The notes under the pieces: generated by a model | The model's input: only the letters and a program-made list of their open reading frames with translations | Databases searched by the model: none | Told to the model about the DNA's origin: nothing | Position numbers and translations under genes: made by a program | Origin: Pseudoalteromonas sp. N1230-9 | GTDB taxonomy: Bacteria; Pseudomonadota; Gammaproteobacteria; Enterobacterales; Alteromonadaceae | Assembly (NCBI RefSeq): GCF_032716425.1 | Contig: NZ_CP090419.1 | Location: forward strand, 445,001-509,000 | Direction: 5' to 3' | DNA: 64,000 bases | In this document: positions 9,495 to 19,305 of the stretch, piece after piece | Layout of the letters: each line of letters starts with the position of its first letter | Numbering within the stretch: the stretch's first letter is position 1

Positions 9495-10967
9495 ATGAGC
9501 ACAGAATTACTGATCAACGTTACACCGAGTGAAAGCAGGGTTGCGCTTATTGAAAATGGCGTACTGCAAGAGATCCAATTAGAGCGAATTGGCAACCTTG
9601 GGATTGTTGGTAATATTTACCTCGGTAAAATTAGCCGTGTATTACCAGGCATGCAAGCCGCATTTGTAGATATTGGCTTAGACAAAGCGGCTTTTTTGCA
9701 TGCGTCTGACATTGTTAACAGCGCCTCTATTGTTGAAGGTGTTGATGAGCAACCCATCAAGAAAGTACAAGATATTCGCGAGCTTGTTCGCCAAGGGCAG
9801 CACATCATGGTGCAGGTGGTCAAAGATCCTCTTGGTACAAAAGGGGCGCGTTTAACGACAGACATTACGATTCCATCTCGTTACTTAGTGTTTATGCCTG
9901 ATGCGACACACGTAGGTGTAAGCCAGCGTATTGAAACCGAAGAAGAGCGTTTACGCTTGAAAAAAATTGTTGCTGAATACGGCGATGAAGATGGTAGTTT
10001 TATTGTTCGTACTGCTGCCGAAGGGGCAAGTGAAGCTGAACTTCGTCACGATGCTGAGTTTCTAAAAAAACTGTGGCAAAAAATTGTCACTAAGCGCAAA
10101 AAAGTAAGCAAAGAAAGTATTTTGCATGAAGACCTTACACTGGCGTTTCGAACTCTTCGTGATTATGTTGGCGAAGATATGGAGCGAATTCGTGTTGACT
10201 CTAAATTAACGTATCAAGAACTAAAAGAATTTACTGAAGAGTTTGTACCAATTCTATCCGGCGCGCTTGAATATTACCCTGGTGAGCGACCAATCTTCGA
10301 CTTATTTGATGTTGAAACCGAAATTCAAAAAGCCCTGCATCGTAAAGTTGAGCTTAAATCGGGTGGTTATTTAATTATTGACCAAACTGAAGCGATGACC
10401 ACCGTTGACGTAAATACCGGCGCGTTTGTAGGCCATCGTAATTTAGAAGAAACTATTTTTAATACTAATATTGAAGCAACATCAGCGATTGCCCGTCAGT
10501 TACGTTTACGCAACTTAGGCGGCATTATTATTATCGACTTTATCGATATGGTCAGCGACGAGCACAAACGCCGAGTGCTTCATTCACTTGAGTCAGCATT
10601 GGCAAAAGATCGCGCTAAAGCCAACATAAATGGCTTATCTGCACTAGGCTTAGTGGAGATGACTCGAAAGCGTACACGCGAGAGTTTAGAGCATATTTTA
10701 TGTGATGTTTGCCCTGCGTGTTCTGGACGAGGCTCACAAAAAACGGTTGAAACAGTCTGCTACGAGATTCTGCGTGAAATTGTTCGTGTTAATCGCGCTT
10801 ATGCTGCTGATAAATTTATGGTGTATGCTGCGCCATCGGTCTCTGAGGCACTTATCAATGATGAGTACCATAACCTTGCTGAACTTGAACTATTTATTGG
10901 CAAGCAAGTCAGTATTCAAACAGAGAGTTTATATAATCAAGAACAGTTTGATGTGGTAATGATGTAA
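9495..10967 (+). CDS. rng: Ribonuclease G
   Basis: Endoribonuclease of the RNase E/G family that matures the 5' end of 16S rRNA and cuts some mRNAs. It has an S1 RNA-binding domain (~35-125), a 5'-sensor/RNase H-like region and the catalytic aspartate motifs TTVDVNTGAF (~302) and IIIIDFIDM (~345). The zinc-link cysteines CDVCPACSGRG lie at ~404-414. At 490 residues it matches RNase G and lacks the long RNase E scaffold tail. GAGGG precedes the ATG. The stop overlaps yhdP by one base. Confidence 0.97.
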   Translation: MSTELLINVTPSESRVALIENGVLQEIQLERIGNLGIVGNIYLGKISRVLPGMQAAFVDIGLDKAAFLHASDIVNSASIVEGVDEQPIKKVQDIRELVRQGQHIMVQVVKDPLGTKGARLTTDITIPSRYLVFMPDATHVGVSQRIETEEERLRLKKIVAEYGDEDGSFIVRTAAEGASEAELRHDAEFLKKLWQKIVTKRKKVSKESILHEDLTLAFRTLRDYVGEDMERIRVDSKLTYQELKEFTEEFVPILSGALEYYPGERPIFDLFDVETEIQKALHRKVELKSGGYLIIDQTEAMTTVDVNTGAFVGHRNLEETIFNTNIEATSAIARQLRLRNLGGIIIIDFIDMVSDEHKRRVLHSLESALAKDRAKANINGLSALGLVEMTRKRTRESLEHILCDVCPACSGRGSQKTVETVCYEILREIVRVNRAYAADKFMVYAAPSVSEALINDEYHNLAELELFIGKQVSIQTESLYNQEQFDVVMM

Positions 10968-13900
10968 TGAACACAAAGACGGTCTGCTTTTATTGTATAC
11001 GCAAGGTATGGCAAGTATTTGCTACTACCCTTGTGTTGCTGGCCGTTATTGTCTCTGTTTTAAAGTATACACTTCCCTATGCCAATGATTATAAAAGCAA
11101 TATTGAAACGTTTTTATACGAGCAATTTGATGTCAACCTATCGATAGGTTCTATCTCTGCGAGCTGGCAAGGAAAGGGGCCTTTATTAGTTTTAGAAGAT
11201 ATCTCTTTTGAAGATAACCAAACATCGCCTATCGCTTTAAATATTGATAAGGCGAGCCTTGAAGTTAATCTTTGGGAATCACTTAAAACCCGTCAATTAA
11301 AGTCGAACTACTTTGTCATTAATGGTTTCCATGCCGATGTAGACTTACCTACAATGCTGGAATTAAGCAGTGAACAACAAAGTAATAGCTTTGAGCAAAA
11401 AGAACTTATCGAAAGCTTGTTTTTAGGGAAAACAGGTCACTTTGCTGTGCAAGATAGTAGCCTTAATTTTATGTTAGGTGATGGCAAAGCACGTAAACTC
11501 ATTCTTGAAAACATTGTTTGGCAAAATACACCTGAGCAGCATCAAGGCGCTGGTTCATTAGCTTTACCTGGCATCTCCGTGGGGAGTTTTGATGCGCGAA
11601 TGGCATTAAATGGTTCAACACTTGAAACCATGGCGGGTGATATATATGTAGAAGCAGCCAATGTAGATGTGTCTAAATGGCTTGCACAATTTATCAATAC
11701 CGATAAACAGCAATTGCATTCAGATATGAACTTACAAACGTGGGTCAGCCTTGAAAAGGGTTTGATCAGTGATGTGAAAGTGCAATGGCAACCCAGCTTT
11801 GTAAATTGGCAACAAAACCAAGAGTCGCATCAAATCAACCTAAGTAAAGGCGGGTTCCACTTGTTTCCTTGGCAGCAAGGGTGGCGTCTGAAAAGTACCG
11901 GCCTGACCTTTGAAAGTGATTTAAAGCAATGGCCGACACTGCAATTTGAAGCCCAACTTGGTAAGCAAAATAAAATTTGGCTTAAGCAATTTGATTTTGC
12001 TTTATTAGCGAAACTGGCCCAATTAAGTAATTTTGAAGTGCTTACTCCATTTCTAGATCGCCAACCAAATGGGCAATTAAGCGATGCGTATGTTGAGTTT
12101 GGGCAAAATGAACAATGGCAACTCTGGTTTAAAGGTGATCAACTAAATTGGTTGTCACTAAACGGCATCCCTGGTGGTCAAGCAATTAGAGTAGATGGTT
12201 TCATTAACCAGTCAGCTGGTCGCATACAACTTCATGGAGAAAACAACCGCTTATTGACCAACGGCAGCTTTAGCCAAGATATTGCCTATAACCAACTCAA
12301 TATTGAGCTCGATTTACATCATTACACCGACGGCTGGCGAATCAGTAGCGATAATTTATGGCTTGATAACGACGAGGTGACGTTTGCGGCAGAAATGATG
12401 TTAAGCCTAACAGATGAGCCTCGCTTAGATTTATATGCTGAAGCGTATGCACCTGATGCCACAGTAGCAGGGCATTACTTTCCTTTGCCTGTAATGAGTG
12501 AGAACTTAGTTAATTATTTAAATGGTGCCATCCAAGGTGGTGAAGTAAATAAAGCGCAAGTGCTCTTCTCAGGGCCTTTTGAAGGTTTTCCGTTTAGGGA
12601 GCAACAAGGTCAATTCGAAGTATTGGCGAACGTCAATAACGCACAATATCAATTTTCACCAAGTTGGCCTGCGGTTGAAGACGCTAACGTGACGCTGCAT
12701 TTTGAAAATGAGCGCATGGATATCTACAGTAAGTCGGGCACGCTTGTTAATTTAGAGCTTGGCGACAGCGTACATGTCAGCATTGCTGATTTAATGAATG
12801 CCGAAATGCTTAAAGTTGCCATTAATAAACGCGCTCATGGCGAAAAGTTAACGCCTTTTTTTGCTGCGACGCCACTGGCAAAACCTTTAGCAGATGTTTT
12901 TGAAGTTGTGCAAGCTCAAGGAGAGGCGGCCGCAGAAATTGAGTTATTGGTTAACTTACGCTCAGGGCATGTTGATGCGATAGGTGAAGTAGAGCTTGCA
13001 AATATTCCAGTTTATCTTGCGCAGCCAGGTATAACCCTTAACCATATGACCGGCATTGTTAAATTTAATAATGACAAAATCGATTTAAATAATGCTAAAG
13101 CTGATTGGATGGGCATGCCGCTAACCGCTAACTTCAGTAGTGAGAATGTTGCTGATAATTATCGTGCAGAAATAGCGATAAAGCTTGCTCTTGAAGCTGA
13201 ACCACTAATTGAACAAGCGCATGGTCTCTTAGCGGGCTATTTAACGGGTCAAAGTGATGTAGATATTAATGTGTTGCTTAACTTCTTGCCAAATGATTTT
13301 AACTACCGTGCGGACGTAGGTGGTAATTTGGTGGGGCTGAGTAGTCAATTACCTGCTCCCTATAATAAAAATAAGGAGCAAACATGGCCGCTTACGGCCG
13401 TTGTACAGGGTGACAGAATTTCAAACTTGATCACTGCAAACGTAAATGAGCAGGTTTTCTTTAATGCTATTTTAGATAATGGCGAACAAAAATTTAATAA
13501 CGTACATTTAATTTTGGGTGAGCAAGACCTCGGCCTTAATCGTGACGGTTTTGCTGTATCAATTGATTTACCACAGACAGAACTTGCACCTTGGTTTGGT
13601 TTAATTGACCAAATTATTGCGCTCACAAAAGTAAAATCAGACTCACCAAGTGTGATGCCAGCGTTTAATAATGTAACAGGTAAATTTAATAAGCTTGCGT
13701 TACACAATATCGACTTTAATGATTTTGAATTTCGTTTAGCACCAAAGCAATCTGATTTAGAGTTGAAACTAAATGCCAAAGAGTTACGCGCCGATGCACT
13801 TATTCCAACCGGTGAAACGCGCAGGCCAATTCAAATTTTTACTGACTACTTACGTATTAATTTTAATGAAGCAGCGCCAGAGCAAAGCAAAGATGTTGGT

Positions 13901-14827
13901 GAACCAGAAGACTTAAGCTGGTTAACGCGCATTCCTGCTATCGAGTTTAACTGTGAAGATTGTAAAGTCGCAGATTATCAACTTGATAAAGTCAAAAGTA
14001 GTTTAGTCGGTGAGCAAGGCGCACTCTTATTTACCGAAGTGGTCATTGATAAAGGCGATCATGTACTTAGAGGTAAGGGGCAATTTGCCGAAGGCCAAAC
14101 ACGTTTTACTGGTAACTTACAAAGTGATGATATTGGTGAGTTATTTGATGAGTTTGATATAACAACCACCGTTAAGGACTCAGACGCTGATATTCAATTT
14201 GATTTAGCGTGGCAAGGTGCGCCGTATGACTTTGATGTACCAACCCTGATGGGAGAGCTAGATTGGCGCTTAGGTGAAGGCCACCTTGCTGAGATAAGTG
14301 ATGGCGGTGCGCGAGTATTCTCATTGTTAAGTTTAGACTCCTTAGTGCGTAAGCTAAAACTGGATTTTAGAGATGTGTTTTCGAAGGGCTTTTTCTACAA
14401 CAGTATGAAAGGGACTATGCAGCTCGATAAAGGCATTGCTTATACGCAAGATACCAAACTTGACGGTGTACCTGCTGACTTGACCATTAAAGGCCACACT
14501 AACCTAAATACCCTTGAGATAGACTATGATTTGGCAGTCGCACCCCAAGTGACTTCAAGTATTCCTGTTATAGTTGCATGGATGGTTAATCCTGTAAGTG
14601 GCTTAGCGGCACTTGCCATCGATAAGGTTATTCACTCTGCCCGGGTGATCTCAGAAATTAATTTTAAAGTCAGTGGCAGTATGAGCGATCCAGAGGTGAC
14701 CGAAGTCGATCGTAAAAGTCGAGAAGTTACTTTACCACAAGCTGCACAGAGCCAACCGCAATCCTCCTCACGGTTAAAATTAAAAGACGCGGCATCATCT
14801 GCGAGTTTACAAACCAATGAAGGCTAA
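10967..14827 (+). CDS. yhdP: YhdP-family AsmA-like envelope lipid-transport protein
   Basis: Very large (1286 aa) AsmA/VPS13-like protein with one N-terminal membrane anchor (~15-36) and a long beta-rich periplasmic body. In E. coli YhdP, TamB and YdbH redundantly carry phospholipid from inner to outer membrane. The C-terminal conserved region is visible (VAPQVTSSIPVIVAWMVNP..., then INFKVSGSMSDPEV). Length is close to E. coli YhdP (~1266). The family's usual neighbours rng and tldD are both here. The C-terminal ~40 residues (Gln/Ser-rich) look unstructured. The 3' end overlaps one possible start of the amidase gene. Confidence 0.94.
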   Translation: MNTKTVCFYCIRKVWQVFATTLVLLAVIVSVLKYTLPYANDYKSNIETFLYEQFDVNLSIGSISASWQGKGPLLVLEDISFEDNQTSPIALNIDKASLEVNLWESLKTRQLKSNYFVINGFHADVDLPTMLELSSEQQSNSFEQKELIESLFLGKTGHFAVQDSSLNFMLGDGKARKLILENIVWQNTPEQHQGAGSLALPGISVGSFDARMALNGSTLETMAGDIYVEAANVDVSKWLAQFINTDKQQLHSDMNLQTWVSLEKGLISDVKVQWQPSFVNWQQNQESHQINLSKGGFHLFPWQQGWRLKSTGLTFESDLKQWPTLQFEAQLGKQNKIWLKQFDFALLAKLAQLSNFEVLTPFLDRQPNGQLSDAYVEFGQNEQWQLWFKGDQLNWLSLNGIPGGQAIRVDGFINQSAGRIQLHGENNRLLTNGSFSQDIAYNQLNIELDLHHYTDGWRISSDNLWLDNDEVTFAAEMMLSLTDEPRLDLYAEAYAPDATVAGHYFPLPVMSENLVNYLNGAIQGGEVNKAQVLFSGPFEGFPFREQQGQFEVLANVNNAQYQFSPSWPAVEDANVTLHFENERMDIYSKSGTLVNLELGDSVHVSIADLMNAEMLKVAINKRAHGEKLTPFFAATPLAKPLADVFEVVQAQGEAAAEIELLVNLRSGHVDAIGEVELANIPVYLAQPGITLNHMTGIVKFNNDKIDLNNAKADWMGMPLTANFSSENVADNYRAEIAIKLALEAEPLIEQAHGLLAGYLTGQSDVDINVLLNFLPNDFNYRADVGGNLVGLSSQLPAPYNKNKEQTWPLTAVVQGDRISNLITANVNEQVFFNAILDNGEQKFNNVHLILGEQDLGLNRDGFAVSIDLPQTELAPWFGLIDQIIALTKVKSDSPSVMPAFNNVTGKFNKLALHNIDFNDFEFRLAPKQSDLELKLNAKELRADALIPTGETRRPIQIFTDYLRINFNEAAPEQSKDVGEPEDLSWLTRIPAIEFNCEDCKVADYQLDKVKSSLVGEQGALLFTEVVIDKGDHVLRGKGQFAEGQTRFTGNLQSDDIGELFDEFDITTTVKDSDADIQFDLAWQGAPYDFDVPTLMGELDWRLGEGHLAEISDGGARVFSLLSLDSLVRKLKLDFRDVFSKGFFYNSMKGTMQLDKGIAYTQDTKLDGVPADLTIKGHTNLNTLEIDYDLAVAPQVTSSIPVIVAWMVNPVSGLAALAIDKVIHSARVISEINFKVSGSMSDPEVTEVDRKSREVTLPQAAQSQPQSSSRLKLKDAASSASLQTNEG

Positions 14828-14828
14828 T

Positions 14829-15647
14829 ATGTCGGGTCAGGTTTTAGCATTACAAATGTGTTCTGGTATCAATGCAGAACAAAATATGGCGTCTTTGAGG
14901 CTGTCATTACAGCAGTTACCTAAAATGCGTCCTTTATTGGTATGCCTACCCGAAGCTTTTTTGATCTTTAGTAAAAGTAGCCAAGCGAGTTATCAATTAG
15001 GGCTTAAAATTGATGATTATAAAGCACAACTTGCAAAGCTGTGTAAGCAACATGATATTTGGTTAGCTGCTGGCACCGTGCCTGTTTCGCAAGATAATGG
15101 AAAATATTTAGCTGCCTCATTTTTATTTAATAGCCAAGGTAATGTAGTCGCGCAGTACAATAAAATTCACCTATTTGATGTCGATGTTGCGGACTCCACC
15201 CGGTGTTATCGTGAGTCAGATGCGACACAAGCGGGTAGCGATATTGTCGTGGTTGACTCACCCTTTGGTAAAATTGGTTTAGCAGTATGTTATGATCTGC
15301 GCTTTAGTGGCTTGTTTAGTGCTATGCAGCGACAGGGTGCTGAGCTAATTTTAGTTCCTAGTGCCTTTACTGTTGTTACCGGTGCAGCTCATTGGCATCA
15401 CTTATTAGCTGCCAGAGCAATTGAAACACAGTCTTATGTAGTTGCAGCTGCGCAGTGGGGAGATCATGAAAATGGTCGGCAAACATATGGCCACAGCATT
15501 ATAATTTCGCCATGGGGAGATACGCTCAGTGAGCTTCCAAGTGGCACAGGGTTTATCAGTCATACACTTGATTTAAACCGATTGAATAAGATACGCCAAG
15601 ACATGCCTGTGCAGTCTCAGCAACGATTTAGAGAGCATTTATTATGA
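14829..15647 (+). CDS. Carbon-nitrogen hydrolase, Nit-type deaminated glutathione amidase
   Basis: Nitrilase-superfamily amidase. Nit1-type enzymes repair deaminated glutathione. The catalytic triad is visible as Glu in CLPEAF (~42), Lys in [10 protein letters not shown] (~112) and Cys in AVCYDLRF (~154). The substrate is inferred from overall similarity and from the family's frequent place beside tldD in marine gammaproteobacteria. ATG 14829 is preferred because GAAGG lies 5 nt before it; ATG 14817 would add MKAN and overlap yhdP. The stop overlaps the tldD start (ATGA). Confidence 0.88.
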   Translation: MSGQVLALQMCSGINAEQNMASLRLSLQQLPKMRPLLVCLPEAFLIFSKSSQASYQLGLKIDDYKAQLAKLCKQHDIWLAAGTVPVSQDNGKYLAASFLFNSQGNVVAQYNKIHLFDVDVADSTRCYRESDATQAGSDIVVVDSPFGKIGLAVCYDLRFSGLFSAMQRQGAELILVPSAFTVVTGAAHWHHLLAARAIETQSYVVAAAQWGDHENGRQTYGHSIIISPWGDTLSELPSGTGFISHTLDLNRLNKIRQDMPVQSQQRFREHLL

Positions 15648-17083
15648 ACACGGTTGAACAGCATTTATTACAAGACAGCCAGCTAACACGAGAAGAACTC
15701 GAAAAAACGCTCGCCTTTATTCACCAACATCAAGTGGACTACGCCGACTTGTATTTTCAATCAAGTCATCATGAATCGTGGGTACTTGAAGATGGCCTTG
15801 TGAAAGAAGGGTCATATAACGTTGAACGTGGGGTTGGTGTTCGTGCTGTCAGTGGTGAAAAAACAGGGTTTTCATACTCAGATGCAATCAACTTAGAAGC
15901 GTTAAATAAAGCGGCGACTGCTGCGCGTAGTATTGCAGATGCAGGTGAAAATAAAACAGTTCAAGTATTTAGTGATGTTGCTGCAAAACAACAATATGCA
16001 CCGCATCAACCTATTCAAAGCATGAGTGATAGCGATAAAGTAAACTTACTACGTGAGCTTGAAAACTATATTCGTGAATTAGCGCCTGATGCAGAGCAAG
16101 TGATTAGCTCAATGTCGGCAGTGTATGAAGAAGTACTTATTGCCGCCAGCGATGGCACATTTGCAACCGATATTCGTCCGCTTATTCGTTTAAACTGCTC
16201 TGTATTACTTGAAAAGAACGGCCGCCGTGAACGCGGTGGTGCTGGTGGCGGCGCGCGTTTAGATTATGGTTATTTTAAAGAGTTAGTTGACGGTAAGCCT
16301 CGTTGGATGGGATACGCAGAAGAAGCGGTTCGCCAAGCAAAAGTAAACTTAGAAGCAATTGATGCCCCTGCAGGCAGTATGGAAGTTGTATTAGGTGCAG
16401 GTTGGCCTGGGGTATTACTTCATGAAGCCGTAGGACATGGCCTTGAAGGTGACTTTAACCGCAAAGGCGCATCAGCGTTTAGCGGCAAAGTAGGTGAAAA
16501 GGTAGCCTCTGAGCTGTGTACCGTAGTGGATGATGGCACCATTGCTGACCGCCGCGGTTCATTGAATGTAGATGACGAAGGGACTCCTGCTGCGTATAAC
16601 GTACTTATTGAAAACGGTATTCTAAAAGGCTACATGCAAGATAAGCTCAATGCCCGTTTGATGGGTGTTAACCCTACAGGTAATGCGCGCCGCGAATCTT
16701 ATGCTCACTTACCTATGCCGCGTATGACTAATACGTATATGTTAGGTGGCGAACATAGCCAAGCAGATATTATCAGTTCGGTGAAAAAAGGCATTTTTGC
16801 TCCGAACTTTGGTGGTGGCCAAGTAGATATTACTTCGGGTAAATTTGTGTTTAGCGCATCGGAAGCCTATTTAATTGAAAATGGTAAAATCACTCAACCA
16901 ATTAAAGGGGCTACATTAATTGGTAACGGCCCTGAAGTGATGCAGCAAATCTCAATGGTGGGTAATGACCTTGCGCTCGACAAAGGTGTAGGAGTGTGTG
17001 GTAAAGACGGCCAAAGTGTACCAGTAGGCGTTGGTCAGCCAAGCCTTAAAATTGATAACTTAACTGTTGGTGGTACGGCATAA
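15644..17083 (+). CDS. tldD: Metalloprotease TldD
   Basis: TldD forms a heterodimeric protease with TldE/PmbA that degrades unfolded peptides, matures some RiPPs such as microcin B17 and cleaves CcdA. The zinc site HEAVGH (residues 260-265) and the conserved [20 protein letters not shown] segment are visible. 479 residues is the usual length. tldE is not in this window. It is the last gene of the mreB chain, and a perfect 11-bp hairpin follows at 17098. Confidence 0.97.
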   Translation: MNTVEQHLLQDSQLTREELEKTLAFIHQHQVDYADLYFQSSHHESWVLEDGLVKEGSYNVERGVGVRAVSGEKTGFSYSDAINLEALNKAATAARSIADAGENKTVQVFSDVAAKQQYAPHQPIQSMSDSDKVNLLRELENYIRELAPDAEQVISSMSAVYEEVLIAASDGTFATDIRPLIRLNCSVLLEKNGRRERGGAGGGARLDYGYFKELVDGKPRWMGYAEEAVRQAKVNLEAIDAPAGSMEVVLGAGWPGVLLHEAVGHGLEGDFNRKGASAFSGKVGEKVASELCTVVDDGTIADRRGSLNVDDEGTPAAYNVLIENGILKGYMQDKLNARLMGVNPTGNARRESYAHLPMPRMTNTYMLGGEHSQADIISSVKKGIFAPNFGGGQVDITSGKFVFSASEAYLIENGKITQPIKGATLIGNGPEVMQQISMVGNDLALDKGVGVCGKDGQSVPVGVGQPSLKIDNLTVGGTA

Positions 17084-17097
17084 AAACTTAATTTAAC

Positions 17098-17125
17098 GTG
17101 TGTTTACGCTAGTACGTAAACACAC
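17098..17125 (+). terminator. Perfect hairpin after tldD (terminator-like, no T tract)
   Basis: GTGTGTTTACG / CGTAAACACAC, an 11-bp perfect stem with a 6-nt loop, 14 bp after tldD. There is no T run after it, so it may act as a Rho-limited or RNA-protecting hairpin rather than a classic terminator. Confidence 0.5.
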
Positions 17126-17224
17126 TGCAATCCCTTATTCTTGAGTTTCTATCAATAATCTTCCCTTTTTATAATTTGTGACCTAAAATAGGTACCTTGC
17201 TTATTTTATATCGGTTAGGTCACA

Positions 17225-17797
17225 GTGTTTCATCGGTTCATTTATTTATGTGTATTCTTATTGTTGCTATCTGGATGCAGCAGTTTGTCGCACGAAGAGT
17301 GTATGCAAGCTAGTTGGCAGGAATTGGGCTATGACCATGGTGTTCAGGGATATAGCTATGAACAGGGTAAAGACATTGTTTTTGCATGTAGAGAGTTTGG
17401 TATCACGCCTCAGTTAGAAGAGTACAAGAAAAGCTATCAACAAGGACTTGCTGTGTTTTGTGTACCAGAAAATGGCTTTACCCTCGGTATTCATGGGCAA
17501 GCCTACAATGGTGTATGCAATGATGAGCACTTTAGAAGAGCATGGGAAGAGGGGAATGATCGCTATCAAATTGAAGCAAGAAAAGCAGAAATAGATCAAA
17601 GAATAGACACCATAAATTGGCAGCTTCAATCTATTTCGAATGAATTGAGCAATAAAAATAACTCAAGCGAAAAACGTAAAGAGTTGAGATATCGACGGAC
17701 ACAGCTAGAAAGAGAGCGTAAAGATTTAAGAAGAGAAAGGTCACTTTTACCTTTACTCGACAAGCTTCCCTCATTTCATTTTAGATATGAGCTGTAA
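17225..17797 (+). CDS. DUF2799-type lipoprotein
   Basis: Small exported lipoprotein of unknown role. A GTG start with AGGT upstream is followed by a hydrophobic signal and a lipobox LLLLSGC (Cys ~18). The mature part has short CMQASWQELGYDHGVQG and YQQGLAVFC-like motifs seen in DUF2799 proteins. A C-terminal highly charged helix (~110-170, Arg/Glu-rich) probably forms a coiled coil. It lies 18 bp upstream of a second small lipoprotein and probably shares its transcript. No function is assigned. Confidence 0.78.
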   Translation: MFHRFIYLCVFLLLLSGCSSLSHEECMQASWQELGYDHGVQGYSYEQGKDIVFACREFGITPQLEEYKKSYQQGLAVFCVPENGFTLGIHGQAYNGVCNDEHFRRAWEEGNDRYQIEARKAEIDQRIDTINWQLQSISNELSNKNNSSEKRKELRYRRTQLERERKDLRRERSLLPLLDKLPSFHFRYEL

Positions 17798-17815
17798 TTA
17801 ATTTAAGAGGATACT

Positions 17816-18070
17816 ATGAAAAAAATATCAGTATTAATGGCTTTTTTGATGCTTGCCGGTTGTGCCTCAGAATCAAATTTGCAAGACCATGAGCAACGCG
17901 CTTTACTCGACCATCACTGTTTGGGCGGCGAAGTTGAAGCAAATTATAACTATACATTTTTTAGCACAGATGCTGATGAAATGAATAAAAGCACGGTAGA
18001 CACAGTGTGTCACCCAGTGAAAACCCAATCTGAACTTGAAAAAGATATAAGAACAGGTGGTTATAATTGA
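17816..18070 (+). CDS. Small lipoprotein, unknown function
   Basis: 84 residues with a classical lipoprotein signal (MKKISVLMAFLMLAGC, Cys 16) and a strong AGAGG site before the ATG. The mature chain has two further cysteines (HHC, DTVC) that could form a disulfide. No family is recognised. It is the second gene of a two-lipoprotein unit after the DUF2799-type gene, ending at a 9-bp hairpin. Confidence 0.72.
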   Translation: MKKISVLMAFLMLAGCASESNLQDHEQRALLDHHCLGGEVEANYNYTFFSTDADEMNKSTVDTVCHPVKTQSELEKDIRTGGYN

Positions 18071-18080
18071 TCTATCAATA

Positions 18081-18103
18081 AAGCCTGCTGTAGCAGGCTT
18101 TAC
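18081..18103. terminator. Hairpin between converging genes
   Basis: AAGCCTGC / GCAGGCTT around a TGTA loop, with short A and T flanks. It lies between the small lipoprotein gene (+) and the glutaredoxin-MauE gene (-), so it can serve both strands. Confidence 0.65.
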
Positions 18104-18123
18104 CTAGCCTATAAGTAAATAGT

Positions 18124-18858
18124 TTAAACAGTACTAAGCATCCAGATACCCGCCGCAATCATAAATAAGTTTTCGCTCAGAGAAATAAAACCGAGCGGCA
18201 CATTACTATCTCCACCTACACAGGCACACTTGAGTTCTCGTTTATCAATGTATACAGCTTTAAACACAGATATAGCTCCAATGCTACCAATAAACAGCGA
18301 AAATGGCGCAACAGCTAAGGCGGGTAATTCAGCCACCATACCAATGGCAACATACGCCTCAATAAACGGGTAAATATAGGCATAGGGCACAACACGCATG
18401 GCGAGTAAATCATAAGTAATAAATGAATTTGAAAAACTGTATAGGTCTTGCAGTTTTTGAATCGCGAGCACAGCCATTGTCAGTGCAACAAATAGCATTA
18501 TGTTCTGCATCGACAGTAAAGCGGTGCCACTAGTATAACTAAAACCACAACTCAGTAGCATGGTCACTGCGAAAATGGCTAACACGGGCGTGTAAGTTGT
18601 GCCTTGTTGCCCTGCTTCTGGCAGATTAAAAAAGTCGCGTAAATCATCGTAACCACCAATGCGTTTATCATTGATAAAGGTTTGCGGTGTGGTTTTTACA
18701 TCATGCTGCTGTTTAAATTTATCGGTTTGCTCACGGTTTGTTAAATGACGGTCATCAACATCGTAGCCGTTACGCTCTAGTAAATCTTTTGATTTTAAAC
18801 CGAATGGGCAAATATGCTCATCGGTCACCATGCGATATAAAATTGCAGACTTAGACAC
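18124..18858 (-). CDS. Glutaredoxin-MauE fusion, redox-associated membrane protein
   Basis: Two-part protein. Residues ~1-80 form a glutaredoxin-like domain with a single-Cys site (HICPFGLKSKDLL) and the cis-Pro segment TTPQTFINDKRIGGYDDL. Residues ~90-244 form a MauE/DoxX-like four-helix membrane domain with the family motif CACVGGDSNVPLGFISLSEN. MauE-type proteins help form disulfides in periplasmic enzymes. The fusion suggests passing of reducing equivalents or disulfides across the membrane, but no substrate is nearby. An SD GGAGG lies just upstream of the ATG (seen on the reverse strand). Confidence 0.85.
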   Translation of the reverse strand: MSKSAILYRMVTDEHICPFGLKSKDLLERNGYDVDDRHLTNREQTDKFKQQHDVKTTPQTFINDKRIGGYDDLRDFFNLPEAGQQGTTYTPVLAIFAVTMLLSCGFSYTSGTALLSMQNIMLFVALTMAVLAIQKLQDLYSFSNSFITYDLLAMRVVPYAYIYPFIEAYVAIGMVAELPALAVAPFSLFIGSIGAISVFKAVYIDKRELKCACVGGDSNVPLGFISLSENLFMIAAGIWMLSTV

Positions 18859-18879
18859 AGTGCCTCCTTGTAAAAAATG

Positions 18880-18924
18880 CCTTGTTTACTGCGTAATAAT
18901 TGCTTAATTACACAGTAAACAAGG
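18880..18924. repeat. 12-bp inverted repeat between grx-mauE and the Fic module
   Basis: CCTTGTTTACTG / CAGTAAACAAGG with a 21-nt AT-rich spacer, just upstream of the glutaredoxin-MauE gene. Size and spacing fit an operator or an RNA hairpin. Apart from this the 288-bp interval to 19146 shows no gene. Confidence 0.5.
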
Positions 18925-19146
18925 GCAAATTCTTGCTTAACTGATTACTTTATTAACAGTTACAAGGTTTGTGCCAGCACTGTTTATTGCTTAGTTATGG
19001 TTAAAACAGCATCCATCACTGGATCGACACCTGCAAAGTAATCTTTTAATACCCTAAATCCTTCCTTTGATTGTATTTTGAAATAGGCTGGTTAATGGCA
19101 ATTTATGCCTGAATAAGTTAGAATTATCAGTATCACAGGAGGGTTT

Positions 19147-19305
19147 ATGGCTACCAAAACTTCTAAGACTAGCAATCAGCAAAAGACCAAGTTTATGCCC
19201 GATATGGATAACTTTAAGGTCAGTTTAAGCTACGAAGGTCTAACGTTGAAAACGAGTAATGAAGGCAAAAGTATTGCTGAATTGAAGCGTAAATATGCAC
19301 GATAA
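19147..19305 (+). CDS. Small putative Fic antitoxin (YhfG-like)
   Basis: A 52-residue frame directly before and overlapping the fic gene by 11 nt (ATG 19147, AGGAGGG four bases upstream). The product is basic and polar at its N-terminus (MATKTSKTSNQQKTKF) and ends SIAELKRKYAR. A short basic protein ending like this upstream of a Fic gene matches the layout of E. coli yhfG-fic, where YhfG is taken to be the antitoxin. Similarity is judged by position and the C-terminal pattern only. The frame, ribosome site and overlap make it a real gene with fair confidence. Confidence 0.68.
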   Translation: MATKTSKTSNQQKTKFMPDMDNFKVSLSYEGLTLKTSNEGKSIAELKRKYAR

